In this document: positions 10,714 through 19,147 of the stretch, piece by piece
Position numbering within the stretch: position 1 is the stretch's first letter
How the letters are laid out: every line of letters begins with the position of its first letter
DNA from: JBHGBM01 sp041946965
GTDB lineage: Bacteria; Acidobacteriota; Terriglobia; Bryobacterales; Bryobacteraceae
NCBI GenBank assembly: GCA_041946965.1
Contig: JBHGBM010000007.1
Span: 1-64,000, forward strand
Reading direction: 5' to 3'
Length of the DNA: 64,000 nt
The notes under the pieces: generated by a model
What the model was told of the DNA's origin: nothing
Database searches by the model: none
What the model saw: only the letters and a program-made list of their open reading frames with translations
Program-made: the position numbers and the translations under genes

Positions 10714-11301
10714 TTATCCTTCGCCTTCCCGGGCTGCAAACAGATCGGCGGAATCGAACTCTCCCGCCAGGATCTGTTTGCGCAACGTCGAATAGGATAC
10801 CAGTTCCGCGGCCTCGCGGAGGCGTATGGCGGCCCCGCGGTTCAACTCCATGCGGTACCAGTCCGCGCGTTCGCGGTACGAGTAATCGAGATAGCGCAGC
10901 GGAGCGCCGGCGGCGAGATCCACCAGGACTTTCCAGAAACCTCCCGCCGCGGCGTCCACCGGGATCGCGTGGCCGCGCGAGCCGCGCAGCACGGCGCGGG
11001 TGCAGTGTCGCGGAGCGAAGGGGCGCGCGGGATCGGGATCGGGGAAGGTGGAGAGCAGGTCCTGGAGGGCGATGCCGTCTGCCTCCCATCCCGTCCAGCG
11101 GAAACGGGATGCGCCGCTGACCAGCGACCCTCGCAGCAGGAGTTCGCGCACGCGGGCGTGGTTCTTGCCGGTGTAGCCGAGCATGTACTCCACCAATTCC
11201 CGGATGGGGATATCTCTCACCACGACCTGGGCCATGGAGACGGCGCCGGCCTCTTCCGGGCTGAGTCTTACGCGGACCGTATCCGGCAGCGCTCGGTTCA
11301 T
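10714..11301 (-). CDS. Hypothetical protein (195 aa)
   Basis: First gene of the minus-strand aldolase operon; it is 3 nt from the aldolase and separated by 14 nt from the divergent methyltransferase gene. The product is soluble, rich in Arg and Leu, and contains 'VVVRDIPIRELVEYMLGYTGKN' near residue 26 and a C-terminal helical 'LVSYSTLRKQILAGEF'. I do not recognise a family. Tight linkage to the aldolase is the only clue to function. Confidence 0.72.
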   Translation of the reverse strand: MNRALPDTVRVRLSPEEAGAVSMAQVVVRDIPIRELVEYMLGYTGKNHARVRELLLRGSLVSGASRFRWTGWEADGIALQDLLSTFPDPDPARPFAPRHCTRAVLRGSRGHAIPVDAAAGGFWKVLVDLAAGAPLRYLDYSYRERADWYRMELNRGAAIRLREAAELVSYSTLRKQILAGEFDSADLFAAREGEG

Positions 11302-11315
11302 GCCAACCTACCTAT

Positions 11316-12266
11316 ATGATGGCACGCTTGCTCGCCGCCGAGATCGAACGCGGCGGTCCCATGCGGTTCAGCCGTTTCATGGAAACGTCGCTGTATCATC
11401 CCGAACACGGTTACTACCGGCGCGACCGGTTCGGCCGCCGGGGAGATTTCTACACGGCCGGGCAGTTGCAGCCGGTCTTCGGCCTCCTCATCGCCGAACG
11501 GATACGGGCGCTGTGGCGCGAGATGGGATCGCCGGCGGAATTCGAGGTGGTGGAGCCGGGCGCGGGACGCCGCGAGATGGCCCCGTTCTTCGAGGGGTGG
11601 CGGTACACACCCGTGGAAGCCGGGGAAGCCTTTCCCCGCCGTATCCGCGGAGTGGTCTTTTCGAACGAGTTCTTCGACGCGCTGCCGGTGGATGTCTACG
11701 TGTTCCGGGAGGGCGCCTGGCGGGAAATGCGGGTCGAAACAAAAGGGAGCCGATTTGTTTGGATTGAAAACGGCCCGCCCGGCCCCGAGGCGGCGGAGTA
11801 CCTGGAGCGGAACGTTCCCGGCCCTGGGGAGGGACGCATCGCGGAAACGCCGCTCGCCGCGCTGGAGTGGATGGACCGCATTGCCGGCGCGCTCGAAGCG
11901 GGCTTCGTGTTGACCATAGATTACGGCTACACCCGGGCCGAGGCCGTGCGGTTTCCGGCGGGCACGCTGATGAGCTACCGGCGCCATACGGCGCGCGAGG
12001 CCGTGCTGGAGACGCCCGGCGAGCAGGACATCACCGCGCACGTGCCGTTCACGGCGCTGGAAGAACGCGGCGCGGCGCGCGGGCTGCGCACGGTTCGCTT
12101 CGAAACGCTCGCCCGGACGCTGATGGAAGGGGGGGAGGAAGGCTTCAACACGGCCCTGGACGCGCCAACCGCCGGAGAACAGGAGCGGCGCCGGCTACAG
12201 TTGAAGACTCTGCTGTTCGGGATGGGGGAGACGTTCCGGGTGCTGATTCAGAGGAAGGACGCCTGA
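11316..12266 (+). CDS. MidA-like SAM-dependent methyltransferase (DUF185/NDUFAF7 family)
   Basis: 316 aa. Family features: N-terminal 'RFMETSLYHPEHGYYRR' (the ALYDPxxGYY-type signature), 'RRGDFYTAGQLQPVFG', a Rossmann SAM loop 'VVEPGAGRREMAP', 'SNEFFDALPVDVYVF', and 'LTIDYGYTRAE'. NDUFAF7 methylates an arginine of a respiratory complex I subunit in mitochondria; the bacterial target is usually unknown. The protein is slightly shorter than most family members. Two consecutive ATGs (11316, 11319) are possible starts. Divergent from the unknown/aldolase operon. Confidence 0.85.
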   Translation: MMARLLAAEIERGGPMRFSRFMETSLYHPEHGYYRRDRFGRRGDFYTAGQLQPVFGLLIAERIRALWREMGSPAEFEVVEPGAGRREMAPFFEGWRYTPVEAGEAFPRRIRGVVFSNEFFDALPVDVYVFREGAWREMRVETKGSRFVWIENGPPGPEAAEYLERNVPGPGEGRIAETPLAALEWMDRIAGALEAGFVLTIDYGYTRAEAVRFPAGTLMSYRRHTAREAVLETPGEQDITAHVPFTALEERGAARGLRTVRFETLARTLMEGGEEGFNTALDAPTAGEQERRRLQLKTLLFGMGETFRVLIQRKDA

Positions 12267-12275
12267 AAATGAAAA

Positions 12276-12296
12276 AGGCCCCGAAAACCGGGGCCT
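12276..12296 (-). terminator. Rho-independent terminator of the Lys-rich micro-ORF unit
   Basis: Perfect 8-bp stem AGGCCCCG (12276-12283) / CGGGGCCT (12289-12296). Read on the minus strand it is followed by TTTTTC-ATTTT, a proper terminator tail; on the plus strand there is no T-run. It therefore ends the minus-strand micro-ORF transcript about 40 nt after its stop, and may also end the opposing methyltransferase gene inefficiently. Confidence 0.8.
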
Positions 12297-12333
12297 CAGA
12301 GAACCCATTCTCGCCCACGCAGGGGCGCCCTGA

Positions 12334-12396
12334 CTACTTCTTCTTCTTCGGGGCGGCCTTCTTCTTCGGGGCGGCTTTCTTCGTTGCGCTCTTCAT
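12334..12396 (-). CDS. Lys/Ala/Pro-rich 20-residue microprotein
   Basis: Translation is MKSATKKAAPKKKAAPKKKK: ten lysines in 20 residues and two AAPKKK repeats, like the C-terminal tails of histone H1- or HU-type DNA-binding proteins. An SD (GGGAGA) lies 8-9 nt upstream, a consensus-like promoter at 12453-12481 and an intrinsic terminator at 12276-12296, so it forms a complete transcription unit. Strong positive charge suggests nucleic-acid or polyphosphate binding (inference). It could be the remnant of a longer tail, but the dedicated signals argue for a functional small gene. Confidence 0.6.
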   Translation of the reverse strand: MKSATKKAAPKKKAAPKKKK

Positions 12397-12423
12397 CGAT
12401 TGATTCTCCCTAAACATCAAATT

Positions 12424-12443
12424 TTGCGATTCAAAAATCGCAA
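12424..12443. promoter_or_regulatory. Inverted repeat in the leader of the Lys-rich micro-ORF
   Basis: Perfect 7-bp inverted repeat TTGCGAT (12424-12430) / ATCGCAA (12437-12443), 10-20 nt downstream of the predicted -10 element. Could be an operator or a 5'-leader hairpin. Confidence 0.45.
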
Positions 12444-12452
12444 TGTGATTCA

Positions 12453-12481
12453 TATATAAAGTTGTTTCGCGCGAAAGTCAA
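12453..12481 (-). promoter_or_regulatory. Sigma70-type promoter of the Lys-rich micro-ORF
   Basis: Minus strand: -35 TTGACT (12476-12481), exactly 17 nt spacer, -10 TATATA (12453-12458), in an A/T-rich island that contrasts with the GC-rich surroundings. The best full promoter match noticed in the window. Confidence 0.75.
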
Positions 12482-12535
12482 GAAAAAAATGCATCGCGGC
12501 GCGTGGATTGCTCACGAACGCCGCGCGTGCCGCGT

Positions 12536-14944
12536 TCAGTCCTTCAACTCGACGATGGTCGCGCCCGCCCCGCCCTCTTCCTGCGGCGCCGTATAGAACT
12601 TCGCGACGTGCGGATGCGCGGCGAGCAGGCCGGAGACGACTTTGCGCAGCACACCCATGCCGAATCCGTGAACGATGCGCACGCGGCTGGCGGTCGCCAT
12701 GTAAGCCTGGTCCAGGAATGCATCCACGCGGTCCCGGGCTTCCTCGGCGCGCGCGCCGATCACGTTGATCTCCTGCGCCACCGGCGCCAGCTCCGGCGCG
12801 GGGCGGAAGGTCACGTTCTTGGGAAGCCTGGAGGCCGCGGGCGCATCGGGCAGCACCTCGATGACGTCATCGACCGTAACCTGGAGCTTCATGAAGCCGG
12901 CTTCCACCTCGATACGGCCGTTGCCCAGAACGCGCCGCACGCGGGCGGGTTCACGCACGTCGCGCAGCCGCACGCGGGCGCCCTCCTCCACGCGCGGGCG
13001 GCGCAACTCGCCCTGGCGGGCTTCGTCGCGGGTGGAGAGCACGGTGGCGTCCAGTTCCTCGCGCAACTCGCGCTTGGCCTTCGCCACCTGGCGCTCGGCG
13101 CGCTCGGCGGCCTTGCGGTCGCGGGTTGCCTGAACGATTCCGCCGATGGTGGCGCGCGCCTGCTCGTCGAAGCGGGCCAGCACCTCCTCGGTACGCCGCT
13201 CCATCTCTTTAAGCTTGGCGGACTCGCGTTTCTCCCAATCGCGGGCGATCTCAGCTTCGCGCTCCTTCAGGCGCCGGCGCTCTTCCACCAGGGTGCGCTC
13301 CAGCTCCTGCACTTCGGCGACGCGGCGGTGCAGCTCGGCGAGGAAGCGCGCCAGGTCCTGCTCGCGGGTGCTCATGGCCTGCCGCGCGCGGCTCATGATG
13401 GCGGGCGGCATGCCCAGCCGCGTAGCGATCTGGAGCCCGGCGGACTGCCCCGGCGTTCCGAGGTGCAGAAGGTAAGTCGGCTCCAGCGTCTCCTCGTCGA
13501 AGCCCATGGAGCCGTTGAGCACCGTGTCGGTGTTTGCGCCGTAGACCTTGAGCGCCAGGAGATGCGTGGAAGCCAGGGTGAACGCGCCCGCGCGCCGGAA
13601 ATGGTCGAGCACGGCGACGCCGAGCGCGCCGCCTTCCTCCGGGTCGGTGGCGGCGCCCAGCTCGTCGAGCAGCACCAGCGTGTCCGGCGTTACGCGGAGC
13701 GCCATGTCGCGGATGTGCGCGATGTGCGCAGAGAACGTGCTGAGGCTGGCTTCAATGGACTGGTAGTCGCCGATATCGGCGAGCACCTGCTCGAAGACGG
13801 GGAACTCGGCTTCAGCCGCAGGCACGGGCAGACCGGACTGCGCCATGAGGGCGAGCAGCCCGACGGTCTTCAGGGTGACCGTCTTGCCGCCGGTGTTCGG
13901 CCCGCTGACGAGCAGGATTTTACATTTCTCGCCTAGCTCGAGCGTAAGCGGCACCACCTTGCGCTGCTGCCTGCGCAGAACGTCTTCGAGCAGCGGGTGC
14001 CGCGCTTCGCGCACCAGCACGCGCGAGCCGAAGCGCGGCACGGCGCAATCGAACTCCGCCCCGAAGCGCGCCTTGGCGAACAACCACTCGAGGCGACCCA
14101 TCACGGCAAGGCTCTCGCGGATGGATTCGGAGAAGCCGCGCAGCCGCGCGGTGAGCTCGAGCAGGATGCGGTGGACCTCCCGGCCTTCCTCCTCGGTCAG
14201 CCGCACCAGCTCGTTGTTCAGATCGATGGTTTCGAGCGGCTCCACGAACAGGGTGTGGCCGCTGGCGCTGGCGCCATGGATCACGCCCTCCAGCTTGCGG
14301 CGTTGCCCGGCGATCACCGGGACCACGAAACGCTCGTTACGGATCGTGACGAACTCCTCCTGGAGCACGCCCTCCTGGCGGTGCGCGCGCAGGAAGCGTT
14401 CGAGCGATTCCTGGATGGCGCGCTTCTGGCGTTCGATATCGCGGCGCAGGCGGCCGAGCAAAACGCTGGCGTGGTCGGAGACCGTGCCATCGGGCAGAAT
14501 CTTGCCTTCCATCTCGCGCAGCAGCCCACGGAAATCGCCGATGCGCCCGCCGTAGGCGCCCAGGCGCGGGAAGCGCCCCGCCACGGCGGTGAGGATGGAT
14601 TTCGCGTCGGCGGCGCGGTCGAGCAGCGACAGCATGTCCACGATCTCCTTGGGATCGAGGCTGGCGCCTTCGATGCGCAGCTTGTGGACGGCCTGCTCCA
14701 GGTCGGGGATGCCGGAGAAGTTGATGCGGTGCGCGGCGCCGCGTCCGGCGGTTTGCGGTTGCCCCGCGGCGCGCGCGTATTCGAGCGCCTCTGCGGTCTC
14801 CACCAGCATGTCATCGAGGCGGGCTCGGCTGGTCTCGGGCGCCATAGCCTCGAGCTCGGCGCGGCCCAGGGGGCTGGAGACATAGCGGCCCAGCAACTGG
14901 CGGAGCGCTTCGTATTCCAGGATGTCAGCGCTGAACTGGCTCAC
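12536..14944 (-). CDS. mutS2: MutS2 family ATPase/Smr-domain protein
   Basis: 802 aa with the chosen GTG start at 14944, 4 nt after the nudix stop; longer frames only extend into the nudix gene. MutS-core ATPase shows Walker A 'SGPNTGGKTVTLKT' and Walker B 'LVLLDELGAATDPEEGG'; a long coiled coil (about residues 480-640) precedes a C-terminal Smr domain with 'VRIVHGFGMGVLRK'. MutS2 acts in recombination control or in rescue of collided ribosomes in other bacteria. The Smr domain begins 'EINVIGARAEEA', lacking the LDLR motif, and has HGFGMG instead of HGKGTG, so nuclease activity is doubtful. Last gene of the phoH operon. Confidence 0.92.
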   Translation of the reverse strand: MSQFSADILEYEALRQLLGRYVSSPLGRAELEAMAPETSRARLDDMLVETAEALEYARAAGQPQTAGRGAAHRINFSGIPDLEQAVHKLRIEGASLDPKEIVDMLSLLDRAADAKSILTAVAGRFPRLGAYGGRIGDFRGLLREMEGKILPDGTVSDHASVLLGRLRRDIERQKRAIQESLERFLRAHRQEGVLQEEFVTIRNERFVVPVIAGQRRKLEGVIHGASASGHTLFVEPLETIDLNNELVRLTEEEGREVHRILLELTARLRGFSESIRESLAVMGRLEWLFAKARFGAEFDCAVPRFGSRVLVREARHPLLEDVLRRQQRKVVPLTLELGEKCKILLVSGPNTGGKTVTLKTVGLLALMAQSGLPVPAAEAEFPVFEQVLADIGDYQSIEASLSTFSAHIAHIRDMALRVTPDTLVLLDELGAATDPEEGGALGVAVLDHFRRAGAFTLASTHLLALKVYGANTDTVLNGSMGFDEETLEPTYLLHLGTPGQSAGLQIATRLGMPPAIMSRARQAMSTREQDLARFLAELHRRVAEVQELERTLVEERRRLKEREAEIARDWEKRESAKLKEMERRTEEVLARFDEQARATIGGIVQATRDRKAAERAERQVAKAKRELREELDATVLSTRDEARQGELRRPRVEEGARVRLRDVREPARVRRVLGNGRIEVEAGFMKLQVTVDDVIEVLPDAPAASRLPKNVTFRPAPELAPVAQEINVIGARAEEARDRVDAFLDQAYMATASRVRIVHGFGMGVLRKVVSGLLAAHPHVAKFYTAPQEEGGAGATIVELKD

Positions 14945-14948
14945 TACC

Positions 14949-15389
14949 TCATTGTAGAGTGAACGCCTTCTCAATGACTTCGAGCGTGCCTTCGGTGATG
15001 CGGTAGCCGCCGAGCGCGGCGCGGGGCGCCCAGACGGCGCCCGCGGCATCGCTCGCCGCCTCCAGCGCGCCGCCGCGCGCGCGGCACAGATAGTCGACCA
15101 GCACGTAATGATACTCGGGGCGGCCGGCCGCATCGCGCATGATACGCTCGAAGATCTGCACCACTTTGAGCGGCTGGACCACGAGGCCCGTTTCTTCCAA
15201 AGCCTCGCGCCGCACGGCCTGCTCCAGCGTTTCGCCGGTCTCCACCGCGCCGCCTGGCAGCGACCATTCGCCCGCCAGCGGGGGATTGCCGCGTTTCACC
15301 AGCACCACGCGGCCGCGGCGGATGATGATGGCGCCCACGCCGAGGATGGGGCGGGCGGGATAGCGGCGGGAATCCTTACTTCTGGTCAT
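14949..15389 (-). CDS. Nudix hydrolase
   Basis: 146 aa with a complete Nudix box: G47-x5-E53-x7-R61-E62-x2-E65-E66-x-G68 within 'GGAVETGETLEQAVRREA' and 'LEETGLV'. Such enzymes cleave nucleoside diphosphates linked to another moiety; this short form resembles ADP-ribose pyrophosphatase/MutT-type enzymes. The ATG lies inside the 3' end of the SMP-30 gene (14-nt overlap) and mutS2 begins 4 nt after its stop, so translation is coupled in the operon. Confidence 0.9.
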   Translation of the reverse strand: MTRSKDSRRYPARPILGVGAIIIRRGRVVLVKRGNPPLAGEWSLPGGAVETGETLEQAVRREALEETGLVVQPLKVVQIFERIMRDAAGRPEYHYVLVDYLCRARGGALEAASDAAGAVWAPRAALGGYRITEGTLEVIEKAFTLQ

Positions 15390-16248
15390 CGGGCCGGATG
15401 CGGTAAACGGAGGTGCGCGCGGTGACGTAGATGGTCTTCAGGTCTCCGTCGCCAAAGGCGAGGTTCGAGGGCGCCTCTGCCAGTTCGATCTCGCGCAGCA
15501 GTTTGCCCTGCGGGCTGTACTCGGCCACGCCCTTGGCGGCGAGCCACAAATTGCCTTTCTCGTCCACGCGCAGGCCGCCGGGGACGCCGGGAATGCCGGA
15601 GACCAGCACGCGCTCGCCCGAAGCGTCGCCCTTGCCGTCGAGGTCGTAGGCGCGGATGTTGTGCTCGTCGGAGTTGGCAACGTAGAGCGTGCGGCCGTCC
15701 GGAGAGATAGCAATGCCGTTGGGCCGCCCGGCGGGGCGGGCCACCAGCTTCAGCTCGCGGCGGGGCGTGAGGTGGTAGACGCCGTAGAAATCCAGCTCGC
15801 GGGTGTCGCTCTGGCTGCCGAAGGCGGGGTCGGTGAAATAGATGTGGCCGTCCTTGCGGATAGCGAGATCGTTGGGAGCGTTCAGCCGTTTGCCTTCGAA
15901 GGCGGCGGCGAGCACTTCCGGCTCCTTGCGGCCGGCGCGCACCACGCGGCGCCCGCGGGTCTCGCAGGTATTCAGCCGGCCCTGTGGGTCGAAAGCATTG
16001 CCGCTGGGGCCGGCAAGACCTTCGTGCAGGATGGCGGCGGGCTGGCCGGGAGCGAGCCGGAGGATTCGTCCGGAAGGCACGTCGCTGAAGACCAGGTAGC
16101 CGTCACGGGACCACGCAGGGCCTTCGGTGAAGCGGAAACCGGAGGCGATTTTGTCGATGGCGTACCGTGAGGCGGGGTTGCCGGCGCCGCGGCCGTCAGG
16201 GAGCGGCGCCGCGGCCAGCGCACACGCCAGCGCGGCCAGCGCCCTCAT
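15376..16248 (-). CDS. Exported SMP-30/gluconolactonase-family protein
   Basis: 290 aa. Signal peptide MRALAALACALAAAPLPDG, then a six-bladed propeller of the SMP-30/LRE family: 'GFRFTEGPAWSRDGYLVFSD' carries the metal-binding Glu of 'EGP', 'NAPNDLAIRKDGHIYFTDP' the Asn/Asp metal and active site, and 'GRPNGIAISPDGRTLYVANS' the Asn ligand. These enzymes hydrolyse sugar lactones in a Ca/Zn-dependent way. Predicted periplasmic. The ATG overlaps the BON gene stop (ATGA). A catabolic enzyme inside a housekeeping operon is unusual. Confidence 0.88.
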   Translation of the reverse strand: MRALAALACALAAAPLPDGRGAGNPASRYAIDKIASGFRFTEGPAWSRDGYLVFSDVPSGRILRLAPGQPAAILHEGLAGPSGNAFDPQGRLNTCETRGRRVVRAGRKEPEVLAAAFEGKRLNAPNDLAIRKDGHIYFTDPAFGSQSDTRELDFYGVYHLTPRRELKLVARPAGRPNGIAISPDGRTLYVANSDEHNIRAYDLDGKGDASGERVLVSGIPGVPGGLRVDEKGNLWLAAKGVAEYSPQGKLLREIELAEAPSNLAFGDGDLKTIYVTARTSVYRIRPDDQK

Positions 16249-16535
16249 CGGCCGACGACCAACTCGTTGGTGACGCCTTTCACGCCCTTGACTTTTCTCG
16301 CGAGCTTGGCGGCGCGCTCTTTCTGCTTCTGCGTTTCCACCTTGCCGCGCATCAGCACCACGCCCTGCTTCACGTCCACTTCCAGCGCGCCGCCCTTGAC
16401 CACGGGGTCGCTGGCCAGTTTGCGCCGGACCAGGTCGATCAGCGCATCATCGGAGGGGGCGGGCTTTTCCGCCGCGAACGCCGGGAGCACCAGCCCCAGC
16501 ACGAGAAGGAATGCGATGCAGATCTTAGAATTCAT
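16245..16535 (-). CDS. Exported BON-domain protein
   Basis: 96 aa. Signal peptide 'MNSKICIAFLLVLGLVLPAFA' region, then a single BON domain (residues about 28-95) with the typical 'DVVKGGALEVDVKQGVVLM'-like pattern and 'VKGVKGVTNELVV' ending. BON domains bind phospholipids and are found in OsmY-type periplasmic proteins and secretins. Overlaps the era stop by 11 nt and the SMP-30 start by 4 nt; part of the same operon. Confidence 0.87.
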   Translation of the reverse strand: MNSKICIAFLLVLGLVLPAFAAEKPAPSDDALIDLVRRKLASDPVVKGGALEVDVKQGVVLMRGKVETQKQKERAAKLARKVKGVKGVTNELVVGR

Positions 16536-17436
16536 CTCTGCCGCCCATTCTACGCCAGTCGAGCGCGTTGAGAAACGCCGGGTTTTCGCGCCAGTTGGGC
16601 TGCACCTTCACTCGCAGGTCGAGAAAGAAGCGGCGGCCCAGTAGAGACTCCATCTGCTCGCGCGCCATGGTGCCGATGCGCTTCATCATCATTCCCTTGG
16701 AGCCGATCAGGATGCCTTTCTGTCCCTCGCGCTCCACCAGGATCGTGGCGTAGACGCGGCTGAGGTGCGGCAAGTCTTCCCACCGGTCGATCAGCACGGC
16801 CACCGAGTGCGGCACCTCCTCGCGGGTTTCATGCAGGATGCGCTCGCGGATCAGCTCGGCGCCCAGGAAGCGCTCGGGCTGGTCGGTGACATGGTCGGGG
16901 GGAAAATAGGCGGGGCCTTCCGGCAGCCTCGCGACGATGGCCTGCTTCAGCTCGTCGAGGCCCGCGCGCGTGGTGGCGGAGATGGGGATGTATTCGGCGA
17001 AATCGAACAATTCGCGATAGCGGTCGAGCACCGGCAGTAGTTCGCGCTTGTCCTTAACGAGATCGATCTTATTCACGGCCAGTACGGTGGGTATGTTGGC
17101 CTTGCGCACCAGGTCCACGGCGTGGCGGTCTTCCTCGCCGAACCCGCGCGAGGCGTCCGCCATCAGCAGGAGCAGGTCCCGCTCGTCCAGCTCGGCGCGG
17201 ACCGTTTCCATCATGCGCCGGTTGATCAGGCTGTCGGATTTGTGGATGCCGGGAGTATCCACGAACACCACCTGCGCGTCCGGCAGCGTCAGGACGCCCT
17301 GAATCGCCGTGCGGGTGGTCTGGGGCTTATCGGCCACGATGGCGACTTTGGACCCGACCAGCGCATTCAGCAGCGTGGACTTGCCCGTGTTGGGCCGTCC
17401 CAGTATGGAAACGAACCCGGAGCGGAATTCACTCAT
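16525..17436 (-). CDS. era: GTPase Era
   Basis: 303 aa, standard length. Essential GTPase that binds 16S rRNA near its 3' end during 30S assembly. G1 GRPNTGKST (13-21), G3 'VDTPGIHKSDSL', G4 'AVNKIDL', and the C-terminal KH domain with 'GILIGSKGMMMKRIG'. Starts inside the last 8 nt of the CNNM/CBS gene. Era, YbeY and PhoH are commonly clustered in bacteria. Confidence 0.97.
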   Translation of the reverse strand: MSEFRSGFVSILGRPNTGKSTLLNALVGSKVAIVADKPQTTRTAIQGVLTLPDAQVVFVDTPGIHKSDSLINRRMMETVRAELDERDLLLLMADASRGFGEEDRHAVDLVRKANIPTVLAVNKIDLVKDKRELLPVLDRYRELFDFAEYIPISATTRAGLDELKQAIVARLPEGPAYFPPDHVTDQPERFLGAELIRERILHETREEVPHSVAVLIDRWEDLPHLSRVYATILVEREGQKGILIGSKGMMMKRIGTMAREQMESLLGRRFFLDLRVKVQPNWRENPAFLNALDWRRMGGRDEF

Positions 17437-18694
17437 GGGCCACCACCTGGGGGCGCGAGAGCCGTACCTGCTCCACGCGCAGTTCGTCGCTGGCCAGCAC
17501 CTCGATACGGATGCCTTCGCGTTCCACGGTTTCGCCGGGGCGCGGCACGCGGCCCAGCCATTCGCTCACCAGGCCGCCAACGGTGCTGGATTCCACTTCG
17601 TGCTCCAGGCGGAAGCCGGCGAAGAGATCGGCGAGGCGGCTGACATCGAAGTTGCCGGAGACGATGAAGCCCCCCTGGCCGTCTTCCTGCATGTCCTTGT
17701 CGGGCTCGTGCTCGTCCCGGATCTCCCCCACGATGACCTCGAGCAGGTCCTCCATGGTTGCCAGGCCGGCGGTATTGCCGTACTCGTCCACGACGATCAC
17801 CATCTGCACGCCGTCCTCCTGCATCTCGCGGACCAGGTCGCTGGCGGGCTTGGTCTCGGGGACGAAGCGGATGGGCCGGACCAGTTCCCGGACGGCGCGG
17901 CCGGCGCGCTCGCGCTCCTCGAGCTCGAACATGTCGCGCACGTGGACGAACCCGGTGATGCGGTCGATATTGTCCTCGTACACGGGGATGCGGGAATATT
18001 GTTCCCGGATGACGAGCTGACGCAGTTCTTCGAGCGTGGAATCCGCCGCGATGGTCACCATGTCGGGGCGCGCGGTCATCACTTCGCGGACGACGGTGTC
18101 GCCGAACTCCACCACGGACTGGATGAGCTCCCGATCGTCCTTCTCGATGAGGCCTTCCTCTTCACCGGCGGTGATCAGCGCCTCGATGTTCTCGGCGGGA
18201 GTGGCGGGTTCGGCGGCGCCGCCGTTTTCATCCGCCAGGTCGATCAGCGACTGGAAAAAGCCGAGCGCGCCCGTGAAGGGCCGCGCCACGGCCGCCAGAA
18301 CTTTCAGCAAGGGAACCACCGGCAGCGCCCAGCGCCCTTGGGTGCGGCGGTAGAGCAACTGCGGCAGCGCATAAGCCAGCGCGATCATGGTGACCCAGGC
18401 GGCGGCGAAGGTGCGCAGCAGCGTTTCCCAGTACGCGGCCTGCCCGCCGCCAAAGAGGCCGAAGTACAGGATGGCGAGCGCCAGCAGGGTGGTGTGTTTG
18501 ATGAGCGAAAATGCCGCGGCCCCCTGCTCCACGCTCAGGCCGATGCGTTCCACAAGCTCGTCGCGGAAGAAGCGGATGGAGGGCAGCTCGCGGGTGCGCA
18601 GACGCAGGCTTTCCAGGTAGAGCAGTTGCGTGAAGGTGGCGAGCGCCAGCACCACGGAGGAGGCGGCGGTGAGCAGAACCAGGAGCAAGGTCAT
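17429..18694 (-). CDS. CNNM/CBS-domain membrane protein (HlyC/CorC family)
   Basis: 421 aa. Three to four N-terminal transmembrane helices (residues 1-150, CNNM/DUF21 domain), a tandem CBS pair (about 195-320, beginning 'VREVMTARPDMVTI' and containing 'IVVDEYGNTAGLATMEDLL'), and a C-terminal CorC_HlyC domain (about 330-415). Family members are linked to Mg/Co transport or efflux; older names are TlyC/hemolysin. The position between ybeY and era is a classical arrangement. Overlaps ybeY by 4 nt and era by 8 nt. Confidence 0.93.
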   Translation of the reverse strand: MTLLLVLLTAASSVVLALATFTQLLYLESLRLRTRELPSIRFFRDELVERIGLSVEQGAAAFSLIKHTTLLALAILYFGLFGGGQAAYWETLLRTFAAAWVTMIALAYALPQLLYRRTQGRWALPVVPLLKVLAAVARPFTGALGFFQSLIDLADENGGAAEPATPAENIEALITAGEEEGLIEKDDRELIQSVVEFGDTVVREVMTARPDMVTIAADSTLEELRQLVIREQYSRIPVYEDNIDRITGFVHVRDMFELEERERAGRAVRELVRPIRFVPETKPASDLVREMQEDGVQMVIVVDEYGNTAGLATMEDLLEVIVGEIRDEHEPDKDMQEDGQGGFIVSGNFDVSRLADLFAGFRLEHEVESSTVGGLVSEWLGRVPRPGETVEREGIRIEVLASDELRVEQVRLSRPQVVAHE

Positions 18695-19140
18695 GGGCGG
18701 ACCCGTTCGATAAGCCCCGCCTTGAGTCCCAGCTTGCCGCGCCAGGCGCTTTCGGCGCGGCGCATGCGGCCGCGGTCGCGCTCGTGATCCATGCCCAGCA
18801 GGTGAAGCACGCCGTGGAGCATCAGAATGCGGATTTCATCCGCCGTGGAGTGCCCGAATTCGGCGGCCTGGCAGGCGGCGCGCTCGGCGGAAATGGCCAT
18901 TTCGCCGAGGTATCCTTCGTCGGGTTCGGGGAAGGAGAGGACGTCGGCGGGGTAGTCCTTGCCGCGGAATTGCAGGTTCAGCCGGCGGAGTTCGGCGTCA
19001 TCGGTGATCAGGCACTGGAAGCCTCGCGTGCCCGCGACCTCGGTTTCGAGCTGCCGCGCGAAACGCTCCAGGTCCGGCCGGGGCAGACCGCGAGGAGCGC
19101 GGCGGTAAAGGACGCGGCTTCGGTCGCTGGGATCGGACAT
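18691..19140 (-). CDS. ybeY: Endoribonuclease YbeY / rRNA maturation factor
   Basis: 149 aa. Zinc-binding motif H109-G-V-L-H113-L-L-G-M-D-H119 (canonical HGxLHLxGYDH, here Met for Tyr). YbeY takes part in 16S rRNA 3' maturation and 70S quality control. Lies 7 nt after phoH and overlaps the CNNM/CBS gene by 4 nt. Confidence 0.95.
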   Translation of the reverse strand: MSDPSDRSRVLYRRAPRGLPRPDLERFARQLETEVAGTRGFQCLITDDAELRRLNLQFRGKDYPADVLSFPEPDEGYLGEMAISAERAACQAAEFGHSTADEIRILMLHGVLHLLGMDHERDRGRMRRAESAWRGKLGLKAGLIERVRP

Positions 19141-19147
19141 ACAGGGA

